A DNA stretch of 64,000 nucleotides from Mesotaenium endlicherianum (GCA_009602735.1 WELA01002297.1:544293-608292), one strand, 5' to 3'; numbered from the stretch's first letter, positions 45,266-55,928 are shown. Notes: generated by a model from the sequence alone, not told the origin. Program-made: numbers and translations.

Positions 45266-46888
45266 ATGGCAGCAGCTGTGCATTTGCATGGCCCGTCCTC
45301 AGGCCCGCGCTGGCCGCCGGAGGCCTTGCAGGACGCCTACATGAGGTGGCGTTCCTATCAGACCCATGGCCGGGAGGGGCGTACCCTGCCCATTGCGGAC
45401 CACATTCCAGGCCTCACGCGCGACTACGTCGAGCGCGCCGTGGCTGCGCTCCGCATGGCGCCACATCAGCACAGTGCCGAGCGTACCTATCCGCCTCTCG
45501 CGCAGCCTGGCAATCCTGCCATGGGGTGCCGCCCGCTGCCGACACCCATTTGTGTCGACCCGCTCAACGAGCATCCCGGCAGCATCGTGCTCGTGGAGCT
45601 CTTCGTTGAAATCGCCACATGGCTGCTAGCGACCTTGCAGGCCGGCATTCCCGTACGCCGCCACGTCTATGTGGACCTCGATCTCGAGGCTCAGCAAGTG
45701 GCTCGTCGGGAGATTGCTCTGTGCCACGAGCGGTTCCCAGACCTCCCTCCCGCGCACGCCTTCCGCCGCGCAGAGACGGACTGGCCCATGGACATCCGCG
45801 ACATCACCGTCGAGCATGTCACTTGCCTTGGCCCCATCAATCTTATCATCGCAGGTTGGGAGTGTCAGGGATTTTCCAGAGCTGGGCGTGGCCAGGCACT
45901 CAGTGACCCTTGCACGGCCCTCTTCTGGCACCTGCTCCGCGTCCTCAACATGGTGGAGGACCGTCAGCCATCGCACACTCTTGCATGGGTCCTTGACAAC
46001 TTGGACGCCCGCCACGACCACAAGCCCGATGTCAGTGCCGACTTTGCCCTTTGCAGCAGCTATGTCGGTCGTGAGGCCGTCATCGACGTTGCCCAGATTG
46101 GCTCATTTGCGTATCGCGTCCGCGCCTACTTCACCAAACTGGCGATGCCGAGCACGCTCAAGGCTTTGGCAGCCGCCCATTTGCGCCACGCGCGCAATGT
46201 CGACTCCATCCTCGATGCCCCTCGGCTGGCGCAGCGGGTGACGGTGCTGCCACATCCCTCGCAGGCGCAGTGCGAGGTCCTTCACGCCGTTACTCGCGCG
46301 CTCCCTACCTTTGTCAGCCGCTACGACAGCGATGCCTTTGTGGGTGCTCAGCGCGAGATGGTCATTGATCTGGAGATTGGCATGTTCGACAGGCCCCGCC
46401 CGACAGAGATAGAATGCGCCATGGGCTTCCCGCCACACCTCACAGAGCTGGACGGTCTCACAGAGGTGAATCGTATTCGCCTCCTGGGACAGGCGATTGA
46501 CGCCAACGTCCTCACACGGATCCTGCTTCAGACACAGGCCTTGGCCCCTCTTTACGCGGAGGCGCGCCACTCAGAGCTCCCTTGGCCTGCTAACGCTATG
46601 GACGAGGACTTCCCTGCCGATGACGGCCAGGCCCCGTCCGGCACCGCGTGGCATTCTCAGCGCGAGGGGCCTGCCCTGCAGGCGCGCGCACGCCCTCAGT
46701 CCCCGCCGCCAGCCCGTGACACTCCTGGTTCGCTGGGGGGGGACGCAAGAGAGAGGAGGCCTCACAGCGACCTAGGGAGTTCCAATTGTCATTTCTTTTT
46801 CCTCGCTCGTGACCTCAGGCAGGCGGTGCAGTGTAGCTGGCAGCAGCTGCACAGGAGGAGGCACCCATCCCAGGCAGAGCACAAATAG
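45266..46888 (+). CDS. Element E cytosine-5 DNA methyltransferase
   Basis: 540-residue open frame. Motif-I-like IVLVELFVEIATW is at residues 107-119, motif II HVYVDLD at 133-139, a motif-IV-like LIIAGWECQGFS with Cys 200 at 193-204, motif-VI-like AWVLDNLD at 240-247. A motif-VIII-like YRVRAYF is at 283-289, motif IX RPRPTEIECAMGFPPHLTEL at 376-395 and motif X RIRLLGQAIDANVLTRIL at 403-420. The IX-X stretch (E-x3-GFP-xH-T-x-L, then R-x-LLG-x2) resembles DNMT3-type enzymes. Role in the element: possible methylation of its own or neighbouring DNA, inferred. The N-terminal 100 and C-terminal 110 residues are linker-like. Confidence 0.75.
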   Translation: MAAAVHLHGPSSGPRWPPEALQDAYMRWRSYQTHGREGRTLPIADHIPGLTRDYVERAVAALRMAPHQHSAERTYPPLAQPGNPAMGCRPLPTPICVDPLNEHPGSIVLVELFVEIATWLLATLQAGIPVRRHVYVDLDLEAQQVARREIALCHERFPDLPPAHAFRRAETDWPMDIRDITVEHVTCLGPINLIIAGWECQGFSRAGRGQALSDPCTALFWHLLRVLNMVEDRQPSHTLAWVLDNLDARHDHKPDVSADFALCSSYVGREAVIDVAQIGSFAYRVRAYFTKLAMPSTLKALAAAHLRHARNVDSILDAPRLAQRVTVLPHPSQAQCEVLHAVTRALPTFVSRYDSDAFVGAQREMVIDLEIGMFDRPRPTEIECAMGFPPHLTELDGLTEVNRIRLLGQAIDANVLTRILLQTQALAPLYAEARHSELPWPANAMDEDFPADDGQAPSGTAWHSQREGPALQARARPQSPPPARDTPGSLGGDARERRPHSDLGSSNCHFFFLARDLRQAVQCSWQQLHRRRHPSQAEHK

Positions 46889-47189
46889 CTGCAAGGCAGG
46901 CGACACCTGCAGCGCCACCGCTTACGCCAGCAGCAGGGCAGGAGGAGCCGGCTGCAGGGCAGGAGCCCTCACCAGCTGCGCCTACATGGAAGCTGGGGGG
47001 GACTCTTACTGACGCCCAGGCGACACTGCTGACGACATCGCTGGATGGAAGACGCAGCGTCAGCTTCGCGAGCGGCATGCACGACCTCGGGCGCTCCAAG
47101 GGGGATCCCATGCGGATCCCTCTCACGTCCAAGGAGCCTATCTTCCTCAAGAGATATTGTTATAGTCACTCGAGAATGGACTAATCGGC

Positions 47190-48860
47190 GCACAAACAGG
47201 CAAGCTTGAGAACAGTCGGCTCATCAAAGAGTCGTCGTCTTGCTATGCCGCGCCAACGGTCATGCCAGCCAAGAAGGATGCCTCGGGCAACTGGTCCGGG
47301 AAGAGGATGTGCTGTGACTATCGTTGACTGAACGAGGTCACTGAGCAAGACAGGTACCCTATGCCGACGCTAGACAAGATCCTCAATGACATTGGCACCT
47401 GCACTTGGTCTTATTGCTGGACCTGCGCCAGGGCTTCAACCAGATTCCCATCGCCGAGGAGGATCAGCATAAGACGGCGTTCTGGGGGGCACAGTGCCTC
47501 TACGAGTGGATGGTGATGCCTTTTGGGTTGAAGAACGCGCCGGCCACCTTTCAAAGGGTCATGGAGAAGGAGGTGGCGGGGCTTCTCTTTGCCAGGTGCT
47601 ACATCATTGACGTGCTCGTCTTCAGTGAGACGTTTGAGGAGCACGTGGCCCACATCATTGCTGTGTTGGAGCGCTCGGAGGCCGTGGGGCTCAAGTGCCA
47701 TCCCGGCAAGTGTACGTTTGGGACTCGAGAGGTGGAGTACCTCGGGTATCTGCTCTCTTCGAGTGGTCTAGCGCCGCAACTGGCCAAGATCTCAGCCATC
47801 ACCGGCATTCCGCCTCCCACGGATCTCTCGCAGCTAAGGGCCTTCCTTGGCATCGCCAACTACTATCAGCGCGTCGTGCCAGGGTTCAGCAAGCTGGCCA
47901 AGCTGCTCAACGACTTGTTGCGGAAGGGTGTTGCTTATGTGTGGGGGCCAAAGCAGCAGGCGGTGTTTGACAAGCTCAAGGAGTTGTTGGTGAGCGCGAC
48001 GGTGCTGCGACGGCCCGACTACAAGAAGCCCTTCATCCTCCACACCGGCTGGTCGCAGGCAGGGCTCGGTGCGGTGCTGGTGCAGGAGCATGAGGGCTTT
48101 GAGCACGTGGTGGCCTACGCTAGCCGCAGCAACAACCGCGCCGAGAGTAACTATGGCTCTAATGGGGGGGAGTGCCTGGCAGCAGTCTGAGCGATTGTGC
48201 ACTTCAGGCACTACCTCTACGGCACCCACTTCCGCCTGGTCACCGACCATCAGCCACTCAAGTGGCTCATGACGTCGGAGCGCCTGACAGGCAAGTACGC
48301 ACGATGGGCGCTCATTTTGCAAGAGTACACCTTCGGCGTGCATCATCGCCCTGGGTCCACTAACATGGACGCCGACGGCCTCAGCCGTAACCCACTTTCA
48401 TCGTCGAGGGACCTAACGGTGGCACGCCATGACGAGGACGAGCCTGTGGCATGGCACGCACCAGCATTCTTGGCCTTCACTGTGGACAGCGAGGTGCGAC
48501 CTGCAGGGCTCACAAGCCTGGCCATGGTGACTCTCAACACGCGACGCTTGGCATTGGCAGCAGCAGAGGAGCAGGACAGCTGGCAGCGGTGGCTCAATGA
48601 CGTTTGGGAAGACGCCCCAGTGCTGCAGTACGTTACCTCTAAGGAGATGGTTCCAGGCGTCACCAGGAGGGAGCGCGTGCGCATCCTCAAGCGCAGCCAC
48701 GACTTCGTCTTCATGGAGGGGTGCGTGCGCCGGGTGATGGCGGACGGCTCCGTCCTGGTGGTTCCTGAGCCTGCTATACGCAGTCAGCTTGTGCGCCGGG
48801 TACACGAGGCATTGGGACACTTTGGTGTCAAGCTCACGCTCAGCCTTCTTTAGGCTGAGT
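47190..48860 (+). pseudogene. Element E reverse transcriptase and RNase H
   Basis: Frames at 47405-48190 and 48197-48853 contain LRQGFNQIPIAEEDQHKTAF, MPFGLKNAPATFQ, GIANYYQRVVPGFSKLAK (RT), LHTGWSQAGLGAVL, YASRSNNRAESNY and TDHQPLKWLM (RNase H), and DADGLSRNPL. The region is closely similar to 11950-20000 of element D. It is broken with several breaks. Confidence 0.8.
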
Positions 48861-48874
48861 ATTGGTGGTCAGGC

Positions 48875-49840
48875 ATGACTAAGGTCGTTGCCGACGTCGT
48901 CAGCAGCTGCACTCTCTGCAACAGTGTGCGCTCGAGCTTCACAGCCCGCACCGTTGCTCTCAGCCCCCTCCCTATTCAGGGGCTTTTCTACAAGTGGTCG
49001 CTCGACTTGGCTGGAGAGCTGCCCAAGTCTCGCCGAGGCAACCTCTATATCTTGGTGATGATTGAGCACATGTCTAAGTGGATTGAGCTTGTGCCTTTGC
49101 CTAGCAAGGCCAGTAAGAGGATTGCTCAGGCCTTCCTCAAACAGGTCCTTAGCCGTTTTGGCGGCTGCGCTGAGATGCTGACCAACCAGGGCAAGGAGTT
49201 CCAGGGCAGCTTTCAAAAGCTGCTGGAGCACTCTATGATTGACCACCGCACCACCTCCCGCGATCATCCTCAGGCTGACGGCCTTGCAGAGCGTATGGTG
49301 CAGACCGTCAAGCTTGGGTTGCGGAAGTACTGCCTTGCCCACAACAGCACCCACAGGGACGACGCCCTCCCGTGGTTGGCTATGGGCTACAGGTTCAATA
49401 AGCAGGCCTCCTTGGCCTTGCACTCTCCCTACTTCTTTCGCTACGGCCGCCAGTCAGTCCTGCCCGCCGCAGCCAGGACCATGGCTGAGACCGTCTTGGA
49501 CTTAGACAGTCCCGAGACGTGGAGCGCTCTTATTGGGCAGCGTGCGCAGCTCTTCTAGCGCTTGATGCCCATGGCCATGGATAACCTCAGCATCGCACAG
49601 CATCGCGACACTCTGAGATATGCCATGACTCGTGGAGGAGCATATCGTCCGCCGGTGTTGCAATTATCCGCAGGTGACTTCGTGTACCTGCGAAGTCAAA
49701 CGAAGAACACCCTCGACATCAGCAGCTCGTCGGTCATCCTGCGCGTCAAGCGCGTCTTGGCGTCAGGAGTCCTAGAGCTGGAAGGCGCAGATGACCGTCT
49801 TCACAAGGACCACACGAAAAACTGTGGACCATGCCACCTT
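48875..49840 (+). pseudogene. Element E DDE integrase
   Basis: LDLAGELPKSRRGN, MIEHMSKWIELVPLPSK, MLTNQGKEFQGSFQKLLEH and DHPQADGLAERMVQTVK form the catalytic core. The C-terminal part has GDFVYLRSQTKNTLDISSSS and VILRVKRVLASGVLELEGAD. An H-x3-C-x2-C-H segment lies at about 49810-49836. A zinc-finger-like part precedes it at about 48800-48950. Confidence 0.8.
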
Positions 49841-49894
49841 CCAAACCTTGACTTGCAGATTCGTCCCCGCGAGGCGCGCCCGCCCAAGGATTGG

Positions 49895-50035
49895 GCGTGC
49901 CAGATCTGCCACAGTCGTGGCCAGGAGGCCACGATGCTGCTCTGCGACAGCTGCAAGCTCGGCTTCCACATTGGCTGCCTTGACCCGCCGCTGGCTCGCG
50001 TGCCAGCTGGAGACTGGTTCTGCAGTGACTTCTTT
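49895..50035 (+). other. PHD finger at the integrase C terminus, element E
   Basis: WACQICHSRGQEATMLLCD, CDSCKLGFHIGC and a final W-F-C segment give the C4-H-C pattern of a PHD finger, with the aromatic residue before the last cysteine pair. It is encoded in frame with the integrase C-terminal region (49562-50080). Confidence 0.78.
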
Positions 50036-50093
50036 GAGCTAGCTTTAGGCAGCGTTCATTGCCCATTAGCTGGAAGCTGAGAGCTCGGGGGGG

Positions 50094-50230
50094 AATTATA
50101 ACATTCGAGACTTGACTCCCTTTTTGGCTATAAAGCCACATGTGTTATAGACTTCATTGCAGCATAGCTTGCTTGCTTATGATGTGTTGCTTGTCCCTAT
50201 GTTGCTCACCCGACCTCGTAACGCACGACA
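50094..50230 (+). repeat. Element E repeat B1
   Basis: 137 bp directly after a run of seven G (50087-50093). It matches B2 (51246-51381) with about a dozen differences and ends CGCACGACA. Two bases (GC) separate it from A2. Confidence 0.82.
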
Positions 50231-50232
50231 GC

Positions 50233-51245
50233 CGTCATGATTTATTGAGTCGAGGTTGACGTACAAAATCGAGCTTCACTTGTGTGAACCATCAACCTAG
50301 GAAGACCGACTTTCCATTGACCTTACGCATCTATAGGTTGACCTTTTCTAGATTTTCAAGTCACCAAAGTGTGTTGCGTCAAAGCACCTTCCAAATGGCA
50401 CCGGTTTTGCATCATTTGGGCATGTATCGAGCGAGATATTTTGCGATCTAGTCCGCGTCACCTACCGGCCACTAGCGGAACTTTCCCAAGTGCCAACTTA
50501 TGACTCAATGTCCCCAAAGGTGACATTGTTGGCTCTTCGTGACCCCAAAAACTCCTAGCTTTATACGCACAAATTTGCGAGCCCCTTAGACTATATAAGT
50601 CTTGCATTTCCATAGCATAAGTGCATCATGGAGGCTATAACTTGGTGACTGCATCACCTACTCCTAGAGGAAGCTTCCTCAAGTTCCAAATTCACTTTTG
50701 AGGCGCTATCTAGGTAGAATCACCCAAGGTAAGCTCCACCAATGAGAGACACATAGCATATTCTACGTGCCCTGCTTTGATTGGTTTGAGTTCTGCTTAG
50801 CCTACAGGAGTGCTAGTACATGCCTTGTACACGTTAGTGGACATAGGAGAGCCTTCTAGAGTGAATAGATGCATTGGATCCGCCGCATACCACGCCGGGT
50901 TTCCAGGAGTATTAGTACTACAGATGTCCCTAGAGAGAAAACTTCTTAGAAGTCCTCATTATGCCAGTTGTAAGTAACAGAGATTATGAGTAAAGCTTTC
51001 CCTTTTACCTCTTGTGTTTTCAAGACCACTTAGTTACTCTCTTGTGAAGAGCAAGCCTTCCTGGCTTCTAGTCACTTGAAGAACTTCACAAGTGGTGAGC
51101 AAAGTCACAGCTTAAACCCTTGCATGGGACTACTCTTGAAGATCATGATGTGCTTCCAGTGATCTTTTGGGCCATACTTCATCAGTTGTTTTCCTGCCAG
51201 ATTACAATCTTGAGGTGCTCACTCTGGAGAGTACACACCCTCGTT
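50233..51245 (+). repeat. Element E repeat A2
   Basis: 1013 bp, copy of A1 at 38676. Contains CTATATAAGTC near 50595, a TATA-box candidate. Confidence 0.82.
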
Positions 51246-51381
51246 AATTAAAACATTGAGAGTTGACTCCCTTTTTGGCTATGAAGCCACATGTATTATA
51301 GACTTCATTGCAGCAAAGGTTGCTTGCTTATGATGTGTTGCTTGTCCCTATATTGCACACCCGACCTCGTAACGCACGACA
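51246..51381 (+). repeat. Element E repeat B2 (right end)
   Basis: 136 bp, copy of B1, ending CGCACGACA and followed by TGAA, the same four bases that precede A1. Confidence 0.82.
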
Positions 51382-51385
51382 TGAA

Positions 51386-51888
51386 TCTTTCAAATCTGGA
51401 ACTATGTGGTGCTTGCTTTTGCATGATTTTTGTTCTTGTGTTCGATCTTGGTCTCAGAGTTTTCATCTGCGCTTACATTGCGCTTACCTGCCGTTTCTCT
51501 TTGTTGTGTTCTATCTCTTCAGGGACGTTGACACGAGAAGGCGGCCAATTTGACACATTGTCATTGGCTTGTAATTTGAGGTGAGTTTGCTTCCCAACCC
51601 TTCTATCTTTCCTCTTAGCTAATCGTGTAGGTTCTCTACTACTTCTATGTCCTGCCTGTTGCATATTTAGTAATGCTATTCTTCCTTTTTTTTGAGTGTT
51701 TGGATACTATAAAGGCATGTGCCAATCCCACTTATGTGTTTGTCTCTTATGTTGCGCTCTTCATTCACTTCGCCTTTACCTTCATCTTTCACGCATCAGA
51801 AGCTCTTCTTCCAAGCATCAAAAGCTCCAGAGGTACTTCTGTAGCAGGTCTGCCTGGTGCCCCAGTGTCCCTGTTTGTTTGCTTGCTT
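51386..51888. other. Unassigned stretch between elements E and F
   Basis: T/C-rich sequence with short open frames only. It is the right-hand insertion context of element E. I see no gene in it. Confidence 0.4.
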
Positions 51889-52809
51889 TGTAACGATTTG
51901 AGCTTTTCAGGCGTATTTGGGACGTTTTCCCCGATTGCCTGAAATACGTTATACTATTTATCATACATAATATGATAAACGATTGCATCACATTAAATTA
52001 TGTGCCACGCGCGTGTGCCGATTAATTCCCGGTCGATTGGCGAAACGATCGAGATACTATTGCAAAAAGTGTCCTAACGTAATTCGACTACTTTGCAAAA
52101 GCACGACATAATTTTTCATAAAGTTACTTTGATTCGTTATGAGATGATAACTTAAGTAGTCATTGTTTGATCAAGTTATCTTTATTGTCATTATTTTGGG
52201 TAATGCACTGTCACAAATTTCGAATTTACGACCAATAGTTAATATGAACAAACAGTCGTAAAAGTCAAACGACACATATATGCAAAGCGACTTAGCATCC
52301 GAGCGGATTCGAACCCGCAACCTGTCGTTTGAAACGTTCACACCTAACCGATTGGCGAAGTAATTTTCCTAACTACCGGTTGATGACAAAAAGCATGTGT
52401 ACGCAACTCCGACAACAGTCGCGACTTTTTGGAAAGTCGCGAGAACGCGAAAAAGCCCGTTTGGCGCGAAACGGTTTTTCGGAAATCGTCAAAAAGTCTC
52501 CAAACGGCCAAACGGCGCGTTGCGAGCATTCAGCCGAAATGGGTCGTACCCCTTCGCTTGTTTTTGTTGACATGAACCAGTGCCCTAGGTGGTGACTTGA
52601 AGCACTTCAATGCCTCACGTCGTGCAGGTATAAATGCCTGCAGAGTCATTATAAGTGCAACTCTCACAAGCACACATTCTACATTAGTCTTCATTTTCGC
52701 TTTCTCGAGGATTTGTCAATTTGCACAAGTATATAGATTTTCTTTCCACTTCATTTAAATGTTCCCTGAATACCGAGAAAAGATCCTCTCGAAAAGCAGA
52801 AACGTTACA
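51889..52809 (+). repeat. Family F 5' LTR
   Basis: About 921 bp with 7-bp inverted ends TGTAACG...CGTTACA, followed immediately by a primer site. Only one copy is in the window, so the left border rests on the inverted ends. Confidence 0.7.
52288..52366 (-). tRNA. tRNA-like sequence within the family F LTR (probable pseudo-tRNA)
   Basis: The minus strand contains a T-arm GCGGG-TTCGAAT-CCGCT with a perfect B box (GGTTCGAATCC) and, about 40 bases upstream, a D-arm-like CGCC-AATCGGTTA-GGTG. The anticodon stem and the 7-bp acceptor stem do not pair convincingly, so a functional tRNA is unlikely. It may be a tRNA-derived segment captured in the LTR. Confidence 0.4.
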
Positions 52810-52810
52810 T

Positions 52811-52821
52811 TGGTATCAAAG
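52811..52821 (+). promoter_or_regulatory. Primer-binding site, family F
   Basis: TGGTATCAAAG starts two bases after the LTR end and matches the initiator-Met-tRNA-type site (TGGTATCAGAG) at ten of eleven positions. Confidence 0.75.
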
Positions 52822-53002
52822 TCGATCTCGGATACTCCAAGGAAATATGTTTTTAGTGGTTGGAAAATATATTTTGGGAAAATATATTTTGGGGCAATTT
52901 TTCGTATTGGGAAGGTCACCCATCCCAATCCTGCCCTAACCCAACGGTCGCGTATCGTGTTTCGACGGGAATTTTTTTCTTGCCGAGGCCAATCATACTG
53001 AG

Positions 53003-53965
53003 TTGGCCGACCTTGTCACTCGCTTCGTTGCTGCCTTGGACACTCACCCTGTGATTGGTCCTTTCTTACAGGCTGCCCAAGGGATGCCGGGCCCATCAGG
53101 GACCGCCGGCGATAACGCCAACCCACCAATCCCGCCCGCCATCCTTGGGCAGGCCGCGGCACCAACGCCTTCGTACAAGCCTTCACCGCCTGAAAAGTTT
53201 CAAGGCGGTCCAGGTTCTGACGTACGCCGTTTTCTCAAAGAACTCAAAACCTTCTTTGCGTTAGCTAAAGTGGCCCCTACCAACCAAGCCATGATGGCTT
53301 CCACTTTTCTCATGGGGGACGCATCGCAGTTATGGCATGGGCTTGAGAGGGGGCCGATGACTTTCGAGGAGTTTAGTACTGGGTTACGCAATTCCTGTGG
53401 GCGTCACAATTCATCAAAGCTAGCTCGTGATAAGTTGCTTCAACTCAAGCAGACAGGCACTATCAAAACCTATGTCAACAAGTTCCGTATCTTAGTCGCC
53501 CAGATAGTGGATGTTCCAATTGATACTGGGATGCAAATTCACCTCTTTCGCTTGGGGCTCCGAGCGAAATACGCTAATCGTCTCAATGCAAACCCAGTCA
53601 CCGGTTTGGAATGGACAACCATCGCCGATCTCATTCGTTACACCGAGACTTTAGCTCAGGAGTAGTCGGTCGCTACGCCTAAATGTCAGGCAGCTCGTCC
53701 ATCACGTCCTCCATTGTCGTTTCCTAGTTCTAGTAATGCCGCTCCAAAGAGGAACTATCCCAATGGCGCGGGTAGTAGTGCTAGATCCAATGGTCCACCT
53801 GCCAAGATAGGCAAGATAGACAACACAGAAGCTCGCAATCGCATGATGGCAGAAGGGCTGTGTTTTGGCTGTGGGAAACATGGGCATACGATCTCGGCAT
53901 GGTCTACTAAAAAGGATTCACAAAACGATCCCAAGGGAAAAGGCAAGGGGCCTTTCAAAGAGTAG
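53003..53965 (+). pseudogene. Family F gag (capsid and zinc knuckle)
   Basis: 53003-53665 encodes a 220-residue capsid region with RFLKELKTFFALAK, WHGLERGPMTFEEFSTGL, DKLLQLKQTGTIKTYVNKF and HLFRLGLRAKY, a typical retrotransposon gag. 53714-53965 encodes CFGCGKHGHTISAW, a zinc-knuckle segment. The element is treated as broken. Confidence 0.75.
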
Positions 53966-54419
53966 CTCTGGAGATAGCCGCAAAGTCTCCTTCTGAGCTA
54001 TTGACGACACGACTTCGTGAGCAAGAAGTTTTAGGTGTTTGTGCGCACGCACCAAAGGTTCTTGTTCAATCTGGCATACCCAATATAAATATACTTCGAA
54101 ACGAATATATTTGTATGCAAGTGTTGAGCTTTGTTGAAATTTTGGGACTCGAGTGCATCCATGATACCATGTTCTTGCACTTTCAGCCGCATGATTCTAA
54201 CCTTGCCAAGTGATACGCACACTTATCTCGCTTACGGAAAATGCACCAGTGTCGTGCACCAATGTATATTGCTGCATTTACACATCGACGCGCGCATTCT
54301 CACCCGCTAACTTGGTTTTCCGCGCGGATGGCAATACAAAATGGGATTTTGGTAAAGGACCTCCATATTTCCCACATTCCTCTCAAGGCGAGGACATTGC
54401 TAGTGATGCATAATGCTTC
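53966..54419. other. Family F gag-protease linker
   Basis: About 450 bp with only short frames between the zinc knuckle and the protease. No domain is recognised. Confidence 0.4.
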
Positions 54420-54837
54420 TTGGGGTTAAGTATGACATTTCAAACAAAAGTTTCAGGCAAATCATGCTTTACAATCATTGATTCAGGCGCATCAGTGAGC
54501 TTCATTAGTGCACGTTTTGCACAAGGGATGAAGTTGCTTCCAATACTCAAGGACGAGACCCTTCGCCTCGGCGATGGCTCGTTAGCTTGTATTTTTGGAA
54601 CGATTAAATTACGGCTCAGCGTGCAGTTCTTTCATGGGCGTGTACAATTCTACGTAAGTGAATTGCCACATGGAATCGACGCAGTTTTGGGTCACAATTG
54701 GCTTACGCAAACAAGTGCGTTGCTTGACTTCGGTCAAAAGACATGCATTGTACGCAAAGGGACCAGAAAGATCACTCTTCAGTCCCTTAAGCCCGATATG
54801 GCCTTGGAAAGTCCTTTGAAGACTCTCCTATTGTGCA
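54420..54837 (+). CDS. Family F aspartic protease region
   Basis: TIIDSGASVSFISARFA near residue 19 carries the D-S-G protease motif and IDAVLGHNWLTQTSALLDF near residue 84 the conserved follow-on segment. The open frame then runs into the family B LTR inserted at 54838. Confidence 0.7.
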
Positions 54838-55419
54838 TGAAAGGGGCAAAGCGCCCTAGTGGAAGCGTAGTAACTCACGAGGAAAGGAACTAGTAAAAAT
54901 CATACTAAAAAGTGCAGCGGAATATTGCTAAGAGAGCTTAGGAAAATTATTTGACATTTTGAGTGGCAAGAAACTGCTCACAAATGGTGTAGGATGAAAG
55001 GCCTTGTCATTACAAACCCGTAAAAATTTTCAGAAGAGAAAACTGATAAGAAACAAAGAAGTTATGCCTATTTATAATTTTCTGCCTAAATGCCTCTCTC
55101 TAGGAGGAAGCTACGGATTTCAATAAGTGTTTGTCAAATTGTCCCTTCCAGAATATTTGTGAGTGAGCCAGATCAGTTTAATCTGACGTGTCGGGTCGAA
55201 TTGACGTACACATACATGCATCGACATTACTAGAATGTTCTATCTTAGACGCGCTAAGCTAAACCAAAAAACTTATAGGTAAATTGACCTAGTCGGCACT
55301 CTGCGTCAGCCGAACTTACGTGAAGGTTCGAGTTCATTCTAACGGGCCAGATCGCTCAACGCTGTCGGTCAATCCGACGGTCGCGCTCACCGCAAAGTAA
55401 GGACAGTCGTCAACCGACC

Positions 55420-55424
55420 TCAAA
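55420..55424. repeat. Target-site duplication TCAAA (left)
   Basis: TCAAA precedes the family C element here and follows it at 62105-62109. It is perfect over five bases. Confidence 0.9.
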
Positions 55425-55927
55425 TGTAGTGATTTGAGTTATTATATATTAGTATGCATATATTTTAATGTTTTCAAATATATTTGGAGTAGTATTGTGT
55501 GGAGTCAAGTGTGAATAGGTACTCTAGTAACTTGGTTCATGTCCTTTGAACCTTCCAAGGCATTTTCGAAGTTAGAGGAAAGACCTAGAAGAACTCCATG
55601 TGGCAAAAGTCAGATGTGCCATTTTTAGGTCAAAAGGACATGTGTACATTATTCTAGAAAGAGGTGGCAAGTTTTGGGATGTGTTGGGTGCCAACACATC
55701 AACATACACCTTCCTAGAAATTACTTATGTAGCAAGTATATAAACAAGAGCTAGAACATAGAAAGACATTCCAGAATCACTCTTGTACTTGCCAAAATCC
55801 AGAAATATATTAACTTTCAAGAAGCCATCTCTCTTTCAAGAAGCTACCACTTGTGTTCAAAGATCCTTGTCTTGAATAGATAAAGTATTCTGTTTTACTA
55901 AGTACTTTATCTATCTGTTTCACTACA
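55425..55927 (+). repeat. Family C copy 2, 5' LTR
   Basis: 503 bp, TGTAGTGATTTG to TTTCACTACA. Contains TATATAAAC at 55737-55745, a TATA-box candidate for the genomic transcript. Confidence 0.93.
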
Positions 55928-55928
55928 G

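Larger units (their letters stand above)
38676..51381 (+). mobile_element. Family E methyltransferase-bearing gypsy element, broken
   Basis: Order: A1 (38676-39657), gag with two zinc knuckles, Ala/Thr-rich tail, protease, [family A LTR fragment 43695-43889], spacer, C5-methyltransferase, RT, RNase H, integrase, PHD finger, G-tract, B1 (50094-50230), A2 (50233-51245), B2 (51246-51381). Outer ends TGTC and GACA are flanked by TGAA on both sides (38672-38675, 51382-51385; TGAAT if shifted one base). The interior is markedly GC-rich compared with its AT-rich flanks. It is broken with several breaks. A1 and A2 differ at roughly 8-9 % of positions where compared by eye, so it is old. Confidence 0.82.
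51889..54837 (+). mobile_element. Family F Ty3/gypsy element, 5' part, cut by a family B element
   Basis: 5' LTR (51889-52809), primer site, gag capsid and zinc knuckle, and protease; the element is then interrupted at 54837/54838 by a minus-strand family B LTR. Reverse transcriptase onward is not seen in the window. It has a few breaks. With only one LTR its age cannot be read. Confidence 0.78.
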
